A DNA stretch of 30,226 bases, from positions 1 through 30,226 of the forward strand of contig DQGV01000208.1 of the NCBI GenBank assembly GCA_003524705.1, written 5' to 3'. The notes below the pieces were generated by a model, which saw only the letters and a program-made list of their open reading frames with translations, was not told the origin of the DNA and did not search any database. The stretch is from Anaerolineae bacterium (lineage in GTDB: Bacteria > Chloroflexota > Anaerolineae > Anaerolineales > Villigracilaceae). Below are positions 17,001 to 23,584 of the stretch, in pieces. Each line of letters begins with the position of its first letter. Within the stretch, counting starts at the first letter, position 1. The position numbers and the translations under genes were made by a program.

Positions 17001-18570
17001 TGTTTACATTTTGTGTGCTTTCTGCAGAACAAATGACACCAACGTAAACTTCATTTCGATAAATTTCAACTGCCCAAGGGCGAATATCACTGGCAGGGCA
17101 GGCAGTGGCAGAGGCGGGTAATGAAATTGGAACCGTATGGTTTAATGAAACAGATGCAATATCAATTGCATACAAAGTTTGGTTTGCAAGGTTCACAAAC
17201 CATAATTCTGTATCATCTGTGCCGATATCCATATCACCAATTGCGGCTTTGCCAACAGCATCCCAACCCTGTGGGTCTGTGTTTGGAGTACTTGATGTAC
17301 CTGTAAGACCGCGAGCTGCATTACTGGGCAACGAGCCAACTGGTATTCCTAATGTAGTTATGTCTACAAAATTTGAAACAGATATTGTTGCGCCAGTTGC
17401 CGGGTTAACTACAGTTGCATAAATACCGCCAGCACCAAGCGAACCTAAGCCTGAATGTCTTTTGGCAAGCGCGGCAGAAAACACGGTTGCAGTTGAACGT
17501 TGATATGCCAGCCCCCACGTTGCGCCAATTTGAGCATAGGTTGCAAGAGGTTCTTCAATGTTTGCATCATAACGACCATAGGCATCATACGGAATCGAAA
17601 CAAGTGCTACTTGAGAGGCAACATTCCCTGCTACCAGTGGGTCTCCATTGATATAACAAGGCATGACGATGAATGGATTGTTTTGGCAATAATCAGAGGG
17701 CAAAGATAAACCCATATCTACACCTGCCGATGGGCTTGTTACGAACTGAACCGTTGTTCCAGAGTCAATGCCAAAGGCACCGGGGGCTAGGTTTGATGGG
17801 ATGTTTGTAAATTCAATGCGAACTTGCGTACCATCGGGAATGCTTAAAGAGTAATCCCCTGTGGAGGATGTTGTATCAGAATCCACCGTAGCACCTGAAG
17901 CGTCGTATGCAGTAACAAGTATGCCGGAAACACCAGTGTCGCCTGAGCCACGCACGCCATTATCGTTGTAATCTGTAAAGACGTTGCCCGTAATTGTATT
18001 GGGGTCTGCACTCGTGAAGACTAATTTTGATTGATTGTAAGTTCCTGTAATTCCGCTTCTTGTATCACATATAGATAATGTCCAGTTGCCTAATGCATCT
18101 TCCCCTTTGAAAGCACTTAACAATTCGTAGGGTTTGGCTGTACGGTCTAGTTCAAAGATAGGTGCAGCAATTACGTCGTTATCATTATCATAGATTGAAT
18201 TTGCAGAGGTATCATCTAATAGCAAATCATAATTGTCAAAATCATCAGGGCTGGCAACCGTTGGGGAACCTAATCCACCGCCAGAAACCAACACTACCGT
18301 TGTTCCAGATGGCGAAGTAAGTGTAACTCTAACATCACTGCGACGAGCGTGGGAAATATTCAACCCTACGTTTAAGTCTGCAATGATAATGCTAGAGGCT
18401 ACGTTAAATGTTCTTGTTAATGGAGATGCACAACTTAAATCTACAATTGCTCCGGTTGTGTTGTCAATTAGCGTTGTTGTGAGGGCGTGTGCTGGTGATG
18501 GTGTCCCCAGTAGATTGAACATTAACACCCCTAAAATCAATAAAGAAAAACTGCGATGTATCGCTTTCAT
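11083..18570 (-). CDS. Giant secreted SdrD-B-repeat adhesin with C-terminal sortase domain
   Basis: A 2495-residue exported protein. The ATG at 18570 is chosen because it opens a signal peptide (MKAIHRSF, hydrophobic run, AHA cleavage site near residue 29); a GTG 18 codons upstream would bury it. Residues 31-190 resemble a proprotein-convertase P domain. SdrD-B/Cna-B-like domains follow at about 193-290, 803-945 and, in tandem, from 950, 1128, 1303, 1482, 1651 and 1823, each starting G-N/D-x-V/I-W/F-x-D. Residues 292-800 form a strand-rich, possibly propeller-like region. Two DUF11-like domains (about 1976-2260) and a glycine run lead to IPVTG (2317-2321). A sortase domain then ends the chain with His2396 in TGHV, Cys2459 in LLTCKNY and Arg2472 in SSRVAV. 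It has no C-terminal membrane helix. I infer a surface adhesin or matrix protein attached, or processed, by its own sortase; the target is unknown. Confidence 0.93.
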   Translation of the reverse strand: MKAIHRSFSLLILGVLMFNLLGTPSPAHALTTTLIDNTTGAIVDLSCASPLTRTFNVASSIIIADLNVGLNISHARRSDVRVTLTSPSGTTVVLVSGGGLGSPTVASPDDFDNYDLLLDDTSANSIYDNDNDVIAAPIFELDRTAKPYELLSAFKGEDALGNWTLSICDTRSGITGTYNQSKLVFTSADPNTITGNVFTDYNDNGVRGSGDTGVSGILVTAYDASGATVDSDTTSSTGDYSLSIPDGTQVRIEFTNIPSNLAPGAFGIDSGTTVQFVTSPSAGVDMGLSLPSDYCQNNPFIVMPCYINGDPLVAGNVASQVALVSIPYDAYGRYDANIEEPLATYAQIGATWGLAYQRSTATVFSAALAKRHSGLGSLGAGGIYATVVNPATGATISVSNFVDITTLGIPVGSLPSNAARGLTGTSSTPNTDPQGWDAVGKAAIGDMDIGTDDTELWFVNLANQTLYAIDIASVSLNHTVPISLPASATACPASDIRPWAVEIYRNEVYVGVICSAESTQNVNNLRGYIIKTSESTPGTFSLVFEFALNYPRGNVSNTDGGYPAEWRPWSPTMTSLCTNPCTNGNTDLAFDKQIIYPQPILSDIEFDTNGDLMIGLMDRLGHQAGNANYATSSPWGNNVTLYNKDSGYAPVVVNIPANPASLYEGVAAGDILRACLSGGVFVLENNASCGSITTGGAGGNQGPGNGEYYWQDMYVVSTAIGGGTHHEVTVGGLVLIPGTDEIAVSIFDPFNIRSGGIAWFNNLTGTRNRAYEIFPQDSGSGATTFGKAIGIGDVEGFCYSAPIEIGNRVWSETDNDGIQEPGETPLAGVTVELYQGGILIATATTDANGNYFFSSFPGGTSTASHIYGIPELEPNETYEIRIPNITGGSQQAVLAGLNLSPTDAGANDQIDSDGTTSGNHAIIPVTTGNAGQNNHTYDFGFSSPPLEFSLGNRIWYDTNNNGLIDAGTEVGIDGVLVELYQDSNLNGVYDVGDTLLSSTTTASGGYYRFDNLPPGEYIVLLPDDNFRDVVGDTVPGNPLAGYWSSNTSMNSAGVISDTTANDVDTDVDDSDENGISNFTGNTLNYVASNAVTLGPAADEPLNETDLSGGQGEPDVQANMTVDFGFYRAEIGDLVFVDNDNSGAFNAGDTPLAGALVQLYASDATGTTLTEIITGADGIPGTADDGWGPDGIQGNADDGTGGVITTGTGLYSFSGLPEGDYVVGVTPPAQYTSTVDTADNADTLNPDVNTNNNDNGIGTGGGQVRSGVLTLDAGEVAPNITVNNSNGTTSDPTVDFGFVLGYSLGNRVWYDTNNNSVIDAGEQGISGVRVELYIDNGNGIFDAGDTFLSFDTTDSNGHYRFDGLDAGNYVVVIASDNFRNTGGGDTVAGDPLSGYWSSGTSIAANGTISDSTANDPDNDVDSDDNGQTTFTGNTINYVAATAVTLGPGNSEPTGETDLETSGQGTDDNRANMTVDFGFYQVNFGNLIYSDINSNGFYNAGTDAPLFNALVQLFAENGTTEIITGFDGIPGTEDDGWGPDGIQGNADDGDGGVYSDVNGNYGFSGLPEGNYIVEVTPPNGLISSTIDTAGTNDPDSNVDNDDNGIGTSTGTVSSGVLTMEAGEVAANITVNNTNGTTTDLTVDFGFVTPIYSLGNRIWFDTNNNSQIDFGTESGVNGVTVQLYAADVGGNPTGAVLATDTTANGGYYRFDNLPAGDYVVVIPASQFLSGGPLAGYWSSGTTLDATGAVNETTAPDPDNNIDSEDNGTRSILPSFVGAVISQAVTLDVAPSEPINESDIESPNPPGEAVNNQSNLTVDFGFYRQTLGNIVFIDVNTDGDYDAGTDTPLPGATVQLYSSNGTEINVGPDGILGTADDAPGGVTTGAGGTYLFSGLPAGDYIVRVNPPVGYSSTVDTSNLPDTTDPDGNIDNNDNGIGTGNGQVSSGTVTLTPGNVGASNNNTVSNVNGTTSNPTVDFGFIANPVIAKSIIDTNEPHTTGNDVAIGEIVTYEVVIDLPIGSTFNNTTITDQLDLGLAFVDCISVFVQGVDETASACPPSVTPAVGTSANPANDGRQIVFTLSSPITVTAPSQQIVIQYRAIVLDVIENQDGIQLNNNVTWAWTGGSFSTSSSNVEIVEPDLAIDKSATPTTNVPIGTPIQFTLVIDHTVPQSQTDAFDVIVSDFLPATLEYVQCSVTYTAGLAPDTPAATYCNPGNTTTDLIFEWAVFPLGQTSTITFNAILVGTPAINEASVAWTSLPIDPQINGLPVQLSAFNVTSTERWYDPLDPVNVYGVSDNVTINAPATGGGGGGGTNPVVLPFLIPVTGFAPHVTTVLPEQPSEKEYADTSVWLEIPSLNISIPVTGVPIVDGEWDVSWLSQQAGWLEGTAFPSWQGNSALTGHVTLADGTAGPFATLNQLSWGDEIIVYAYGTKYTYEVRQNRTISPYNTSVLQHEDDAWLTLLTCKNYNETTDTYSSRVAVRAVLVKTEEVNTYFNSEKLR
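12650..15729 (-). repeat. Three tandem copies of a ~350-residue A-B domain pair
   Basis: Inside the giant gene, two kinds of SdrD-B domain alternate: a long A type (starting LGNR-I/V-W, with a YRFDNL core and a VDFGFY end) and a B type (GN/D-x-V/I-F/Y, with a DGIPGTADDG calcium-loop-like insert and a VDFGF end). A starts are at 15723, 14664 and 13620; B starts at 15183, 14127 and 13104, so the period is about 1045-1060 bases. Stretches of B1 and B2 (about 13921-14018 and 14971-15067) are nearly identical in DNA, pointing to recent duplication or gene conversion. Confidence 0.85.
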
Positions 18571-18641
18571 ATAAACCTGTATAGACTTGCTAAGGTAGGA
18601 TAAATAATCGCAACCAGTATACACCCGATTTTATCTTTTTT

Positions 18642-19991
18642 TTAAGGTTTAATTTCCCAACCTTGCTCCACAATAAATTCTATATACAAATCTGATACTT
18701 GTTTACCAAGTTCTAAGCCAGCTTCAAGGTCGAAGCGATAATGAATTCCACCATACAAACGTGATATGGAAGCCTCCTTTGCCTTTGCTTGGATTTCAGT
18801 TGCGTCATTGGGGAAATAAAAGGCTAACACTTCTGCACCAGCAGATGAAAAACAACTGTGACCAGAAGGATAAGAAGGATGATTTGGATACCCCACCAAT
18901 CCTCTAATACGTTCATCTGCCTGCCACGGACGAACAACTAAATAATGATATTTTGAATCCCAACAGCCAATTCCAGAGTCCATTATCGCCATGTTCATGG
19001 TAGAAAAAACATGACCTGCTTCTACGCTAGATAACTTATATTCAGTAATTAATTGCGATGCAATTAAGTTCCAATACCCTGCTGGTGTAAAAGTTCCTGG
19101 GTTACCTGCCCAATAATCAGCAATAGCTAATTGTTCGTGAGTAACCGTCTGTTGTACTTGATAAACTTCATCTAATGCGGTTAAGAATTCAGGTGAACCA
19201 TTTTCAGGTGGAGGAGCAGACCGAAACTGGTCTGGTGAAGCGAGTAACCATGGGGTTACCTTTCCCCAACTTGGAGCTTGTGGATTCGCTTGAAAAGGGT
19301 CTGGTTTCCAAATCCCCTCACCAACTGGAAGCGGATCAGATTTCCCTGCTGTTGATGCGCCATCATTTATTCTTTCTGCAATTACATTTTGAGCAATAGC
19401 CCGCCCAAAAGATTCGCCAATATCAAGGTCTGATGGCAAAATATTTCCAGATAATATTAGAGACTGACGCGCTTCTTCTACTTGATTGAGAATTGCTTCT
19501 TTTGTTTCTGGAAACAGATACAACAGGGTCGACTCTGCTACGCCAATCAAAACAGCACACTCAAATGGCTCGCACCCAATCTCAACTGGCAAAACTTCAT
19601 TATTTAATGTTTTAGGAAAACGGCTTTCTAAATTGATATTATATTTATGAACTTCATCTAAAGCACGTTGCTGAGCAACACTCACAATTGCATACGCGCG
19701 TGAGGCAATCGGCGGATTACGATAATAAAAACTCACCCAATCTCGCGTAACTTCATTCCACTTTACAACGGGTGAAGCGTACCAATCGAGAATCTTATAC
19801 ACTTCTCCGCTAGTTCGATTTTCAGTTAAAACGATCAAGTGATCTAATTCGGAATGAATCAGCGGGCTTTCAAGAACTGTAAACTCTACAGGTATTTCCA
19901 TGTCAACTAGAATGGATGTAGTTGGCAACACTGTAGGAGTACAACTTGAAAGAACTAAAATCAATGTTATAAAAAGAAATACCTTTTTCAT
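18642..19991 (-). CDS. Lipoprotein vanadium-dependent haloperoxidase / PAP2-superfamily enzyme
   Basis: A 449-residue lipoprotein: MKKVFLFITLILVLSSC has a clear lipobox with Cys17. The ATG at 19991 is preferred because a longer frame would hide this signal. The C-terminal domain has all three PAP2/vanadium-haloperoxidase motifs in order and exact spacing: K-x6-RP at 347-355, PSGH at 375-378 and SR-x5-H-x3-D at 410-421, with the catalytic His417. The family binds vanadate or acts as an acid phosphatase on the same site. The N-terminal 250 residues are alpha-helical and typical of the larger haloperoxidase branch, not lipid phosphatases. The gene lies 71 bases upstream of the adhesin on the same strand and is divergent from the histidine kinase. 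Peroxidase versus phosphatase activity cannot be decided here. Confidence 0.9.
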   Translation of the reverse strand: MKKVFLFITLILVLSSCTPTVLPTTSILVDMEIPVEFTVLESPLIHSELDHLIVLTENRTSGEVYKILDWYASPVVKWNEVTRDWVSFYYRNPPIASRAYAIVSVAQQRALDEVHKYNINLESRFPKTLNNEVLPVEIGCEPFECAVLIGVAESTLLYLFPETKEAILNQVEEARQSLILSGNILPSDLDIGESFGRAIAQNVIAERINDGASTAGKSDPLPVGEGIWKPDPFQANPQAPSWGKVTPWLLASPDQFRSAPPPENGSPEFLTALDEVYQVQQTVTHEQLAIADYWAGNPGTFTPAGYWNLIASQLITEYKLSSVEAGHVFSTMNMAIMDSGIGCWDSKYHYLVVRPWQADERIRGLVGYPNHPSYPSGHSCFSSAGAEVLAFYFPNDATEIQAKAKEASISRLYGGIHYRFDLEAGLELGKQVSDLYIEFIVEQGWEIKP

Positions 19992-20019
19992 AAAATATCT
20001 TCGCCTTTTGCCAAAGTGA

Positions 20020-20025
20020 TAAAAT
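20020..20025 (+). promoter_or_regulatory. -10 element of the histidine kinase gene (leaderless)
   Basis: TAAAAT ends exactly 6 bases before the ATG at 20032, with no SD. The whole spacer to the divergent haloperoxidase gene is 40 bases, so the two promoters must overlap each other or coding sequence. Confidence 0.55.
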
Positions 20026-20031
20026 AATCCT

Positions 20032-21582
20032 ATGTCCATTGTTCCTTCAATGTTACCCGATTTTCGCGTTCGGCAGAGAGATTATCTGCTGGAGATTTCG
20101 CGTCTCTTAACGCAAGAATTGGATTTGGAAAAACTGCTGGCGCGCATTTTACGAGTCTCTATTGAAATGTTAGCAGGGCAAGCAGGGATTATCGCGCTTA
20201 AACATGCCGATGGCTGGAAAGTGGTTGCGGCACATGGCATTGCACCTGCGTTTCTTTCTTATTTATCTCCATTATTAGCAGAAGAAAAAGTACGTGAGTT
20301 AGATGTAAGCGAACTCAACCGCATGTTAAAAGAACTGACCTATACCGCGAGCATGGGTTTGTTAAATGGAACAGGTTTACCACTTGCCACGCGCGGACAA
20401 GTTATCGGTGTGATTTTTATTTTCAGAAATTATCCCGATACATTCACACCGAATGACAAAATCCTTTTGCAATCTTTTGCAGACCAAGCCGCCATTGCAG
20501 TAGTCAATGCTCAACTATATGGTCAGGTTTCGTATGAAAAGCAAAGATTAGATGCCTTATTAGAATCTGCCGCTGATGGTATTTTGATTTTAGATTCGGA
20601 AATGAATATCGAACGATGTAATCAAGCCTTTAAGAAATTATATGGCTTAAGCCATGAAGAAATTAACAACAAACAACATAACGAAATTATTAAATGGAAG
20701 AAAGAACCACACGGCAACACATTGGAAGAATCCGTTGTAAACGGCTGGCCCCTCACACCTAATGCAACCTTATATGTAGAAGGTGATTTAGAAAGACCAT
20801 CCTTACAACCCATCCCTGTTGGAATTACATACGCGCCATTAATTTCTGAAGAAGGCAAAATTCGCAATGTGATTTTGAGCGTGCGCGATATTACGCATTT
20901 CAGAACTGCGGATGAAATTAAAGCAACTTTCATTTCGATTGTGAGCCATGAATTACGCACGCCTGTGGCTTTGATTAAAGGCTACGCTTCGACCTTGCGC
21001 CGAGATGATGCTAAATGGGATAAACGTACTATCAGTGATTCATTAGCCGTGATTGAAGAGGAAGCAGATAGATTGTCTAAAATGGTGGATGATTTGTTAG
21101 ATGCTTCACGTTTACAAGCAGGCGGTTTGAGCTTGAATCATGCTGACGTTTCATTGCCCAATTTGGCGTTAAGAGTCGAGGCGCGTTTTTCTGCTCAATC
21201 ACCAAAACATAAAATCATCACAGACTTTCCTGAAAATTTTCCTGTCATTCTCGGTGATGAAAATCGTTTGGAACAAGTGGTTTCAAATTTGGTCTCGAAT
21301 GCTTTGAAATATGCGAGTGAAGGTGAAATCAAAATTAGTGGCTCAGTCACTTCTGAGCAAGTTATGGTTTGCGTGAGTGACCAAGGACCTGGGATTGATA
21401 ATAGAGATATTCCGCATATTTTTGATAGGTTTTATCGTTCGACTTCTGCCGTGAAACAGACGAAAGGCGCAGGTTTGGGACTTTACTTGGCGCGTGCAAT
21501 TGTAGAAGCACATGGCGGGCGCATCTGGGCGGACGCGACAGTTGGTTCTGGCGCGCGGATATGTTTTTCACTTCCGCGTTGA
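20032..21582 (+). CDS. GAF-PAS sensor histidine kinase (orphan, soluble)
   Basis: A 516-residue soluble sensor kinase. Residues about 20-163 form a GAF domain (starting DLEKLLARILRVSIEML and ending with LQSFADQAAIAVVNA). A PAS domain follows (about 170-290: ALLESAADGILILDSEMNIERCNQAF, ending VILSVRDITHF). HisKA has the phospho-acceptor His306 in FISIVSHELRTP. The HATPase domain shows the N box (NRLEQVVSNLVSNALKYA), the G1 box SDQGPGI, the F box IFDRFYR and the G2 box GAGLGLYLA. No membrane helix is seen, so the signal is cytoplasmic or diffusible. No response regulator lies next to it. It is divergent from the haloperoxidase, with start sites 40 bases apart, so the two may be coordinately controlled; this is inference. 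Confidence 0.93.
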   Translation: MSIVPSMLPDFRVRQRDYLLEISRLLTQELDLEKLLARILRVSIEMLAGQAGIIALKHADGWKVVAAHGIAPAFLSYLSPLLAEEKVRELDVSELNRMLKELTYTASMGLLNGTGLPLATRGQVIGVIFIFRNYPDTFTPNDKILLQSFADQAAIAVVNAQLYGQVSYEKQRLDALLESAADGILILDSEMNIERCNQAFKKLYGLSHEEINNKQHNEIIKWKKEPHGNTLEESVVNGWPLTPNATLYVEGDLERPSLQPIPVGITYAPLISEEGKIRNVILSVRDITHFRTADEIKATFISIVSHELRTPVALIKGYASTLRRDDAKWDKRTISDSLAVIEEEADRLSKMVDDLLDASRLQAGGLSLNHADVSLPNLALRVEARFSAQSPKHKIITDFPENFPVILGDENRLEQVVSNLVSNALKYASEGEIKISGSVTSEQVMVCVSDQGPGIDNRDIPHIFDRFYRSTSAVKQTKGAGLGLYLARAIVEAHGGRIWADATVGSGARICFSLPR

Positions 21583-21627
21583 TTTAAACCCTTCTGGCGA
21601 ACCTCCCCAAAGAAATTTAGAAAAAGG

Positions 21628-21655
21628 TACAATTAAATATATTTCATATAAAGGA
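21628..21655 (+). promoter_or_regulatory. pepF promoter -10 and RBS
   Basis: TACAAT at 21628-21633 is a plausible -10, followed by an AAGGA at 21651-21655 that is 7 bases before the ATG at 21663. Unlike its neighbour upstream, this gene has a leader with an SD. Confidence 0.45.
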
Positions 21656-21662
21656 TAAACTC

Positions 21663-23468
21663 ATGCCCAATATTCCTCCACGAAAAAAGGTCAATAAAAA
21701 ATATACATGGAACAAAGAAAGTGTGTTCAAAACCCCAAAAGATTGGGAAGCCGCACTCAAAGCCGTTTTGGATGACGTGCCCAATGTAAAAAAATTTGAG
21801 GGTACATTAAGTGAAGGTCCTGCGAAACTTTTAGAAGGCATTAAAGCCATTGAAGATTTAATCAGCCGTGCGCAAACTGTGTTTATGTATGCTCAATTTG
21901 AATATGCAGTGGATACCACCAATCAAGCCTCAGCAGGTATGGTTGGGAAAGCCTCTAGCATGGCGGGTCAAGTTGCCGCGGCGACTTCTTTCTTAAACCC
22001 TGAATTGATTCAAATTGGAAAAGAAAAATTAGATGCTTGGGTAAAAGAAAATGATAAGTTGGCTGTTTACAAACAAAATTTTGATGATTTGTTCCGCCAA
22101 CAAGCGCATGTCCGCTCGGCAGAAGTAGAAGAAATTTTAGGCATGTTAGCAGACCCATTTAGCGGACCGGGGAACTCGTCTAGCATGTTGGTGAATGCAG
22201 ACTTCAAATTTGCACCTGCGAAAAACAGCAAAGGCAAAAAAGTGGAAGTGACTCAAGGAAATTATCACTCGGCTTTGATGGAAGACACTGATAGAAAAAC
22301 ACGCCAAAGTGCTTTTGAAAGTTATCACGACAAACATATTGAATTCAAAAACACATTAGCGACCAACTTAAGTACTTCTATCAGTGCCAATATTTTCAAT
22401 ATGCGTGTGCGTAAGTTTGAATCATCACTCTCGGCTTCTTTGTTCAACAACAACGTGCCTGATGAAGTCTTTCATAACTTAATCAATACGTTCAAAAAGA
22501 AATTACCTGTATGGCATCGTTACTTTGAAATTAAACGCAAAGCATTGAAATTAAAAGACATTCAATACTTCGATATGTGGGCACCGATTGTCAAAAAGAA
22601 GCCAAAAATTTCATTTGAAAAAGCAGTGGATTTGATTTGCGAAAGCCTTGCTCCACTCGGTAAAGAATATGTAGATACTGTTCGACAAGGTTGTTTGAAA
22701 GAACGCTGGGTTGATTCAGCAGTTAATCAAGGAAAGATGAACGGTGCGTTTTCTTATGGCTCACCCGGCACACATCCTTTCATTATGATGTCTTACACTG
22801 GCGAAGTCGGAAGCATGAGTACACTGGCGCATGAATTGGGTCACTCCATGCATTCGTATTTGTCATGGAAGAATCAACCGTTTGTGTATTCAGGCTATTC
22901 ATTATTTGTCGCCGAAGTTGCATCCAACTTTAATCAAGCCATGATGCGCGGACATTTGCTCAACACCATCAAAGACAAAAACTTCTTGATTGCATTAATC
23001 GAAGAAGCCGTGAGCGGAAACTTCTTTAGATATTTCTTCCAAATGCCAACATTAGCACGCTTCGAACTTGAGACGCATCAAAGAGTCGAGCGCGGAGAAC
23101 CTCTCACAGCCGATTCAATGCAAAACTTGATGGCTGATTTGTTCACTGAAGCCTTTGGTCCAAAAGTAAAAATTGACCGTCCGCGTGTGGGTATGGTGTG
23201 GTCTACATTTAGTCACTTATTTGCAGACTATTATGTCTTCCAATACGCGACTGGTATTTCAGGTGCACATGCACTAGCAAATAAAATTTTACGTGGCGAG
23301 CCAAATGCCTCAGAAAAATATCTTGGCTTTTTGAAATCAGGTTCATCCGATTATGCTTTGAATGTGTTGAAAAAAGCAGGCGTAGATTTATCCACACCCA
23401 AAGCCGTAGAAGAGACGTTCTCCATCATGGAAGGTTATATTGACCGATTAGAAGAGTTGGTTGGTTAG
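21663..23468 (+). CDS. pepF: Oligoendopeptidase F-type M3 metallopeptidase
   Basis: A cytoplasmic zinc peptidase of 601 residues, the normal length for the M3B family, cleaving short peptides of roughly 7-17 residues. The zinc signature is intact: HELGH at 390-394 (zinc His390 and His394, catalytic Glu391) and the third ligand Glu418 in FVAEVASNF. The preceding NGAFSYGSPG and MMSYTGEVGSMSTLAHE, the SGYSLF turn and the C-terminal YYVFQYATGISGAHALANK are family features; the last provides substrate-binding Tyr residues. The N-terminal 200 residues are the usual helical cap. There is no signal peptide. A good SD supports the ATG. It is probably its own transcript, ending at a hairpin at 23501-23535. 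Confidence 0.95.
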   Translation: MPNIPPRKKVNKKYTWNKESVFKTPKDWEAALKAVLDDVPNVKKFEGTLSEGPAKLLEGIKAIEDLISRAQTVFMYAQFEYAVDTTNQASAGMVGKASSMAGQVAAATSFLNPELIQIGKEKLDAWVKENDKLAVYKQNFDDLFRQQAHVRSAEVEEILGMLADPFSGPGNSSSMLVNADFKFAPAKNSKGKKVEVTQGNYHSALMEDTDRKTRQSAFESYHDKHIEFKNTLATNLSTSISANIFNMRVRKFESSLSASLFNNNVPDEVFHNLINTFKKKLPVWHRYFEIKRKALKLKDIQYFDMWAPIVKKKPKISFEKAVDLICESLAPLGKEYVDTVRQGCLKERWVDSAVNQGKMNGAFSYGSPGTHPFIMMSYTGEVGSMSTLAHELGHSMHSYLSWKNQPFVYSGYSLFVAEVASNFNQAMMRGHLLNTIKDKNFLIALIEEAVSGNFFRYFFQMPTLARFELETHQRVERGEPLTADSMQNLMADLFTEAFGPKVKIDRPRVGMVWSTFSHLFADYYVFQYATGISGAHALANKILRGEPNASEKYLGFLKSGSSDYALNVLKKAGVDLSTPKAVEETFSIMEGYIDRLEELVG

Positions 23469-23502
23469 TTTTCTAGTTGGCTAGTTAGATAGTTTTCTAG
23501 TT
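23466..23502 (+). repeat. Short direct repeat after pepF
   Basis: The 13-base unit TAGTTTTCTAGTT occurs at 23466-23478 and 23490-23502, spanning the pepF stop and running into the terminator. It may be a slippage product. Confidence 0.6.
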
Positions 23503-23535
23503 ACGCATCATGGATTTGTAATCCGTGATGCGTAA
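23501..23535 (+). terminator. Intrinsic terminator after pepF
   Basis: A 16-bp stem with one G-T wobble (23501-23516 with 23520-23535) and a 3-base loop, followed by a short T-rich run, 32 bases past the pepF stop. Confidence 0.7.
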
Positions 23536-23541
23536 TTCGTT

Positions 23542-23547
23542 TATAAT
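23542..23547 (+). promoter_or_regulatory. Probable -10 of the CpXC gene
   Basis: TATAAT directly after the pepF terminator and 37 bases before the ATG at 23585. Only a weak GGAA lies about 9 bases before the start. No -35 is evident; it would overlap the hairpin. Confidence 0.45.
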
Positions 23548-23584
23548 TCACGAAAATCCAAAATCTCAAATCGGAAATTGTTAA

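Noticed and set aside
11807..18574. Many plus-strand and other-frame open frames of 60-113 residues inside the giant adhesin gene
   Set aside because: They arise from the low-stop, Asn/Asp/Thr/Gly-rich coding bias of the repeats; none has an RBS, motif or conserved start.
18571..18624. Upstream GTG start of the giant protein
   Set aside because: It would put 18 residues ahead of a well-formed signal peptide; the ATG at 18570 fits export.
20026..20039. Longer start of the haloperoxidase overlapping the histidine kinase gene
   Set aside because: It would bury the lipoprotein signal; the ATG at 19991 gives a perfect lipobox.
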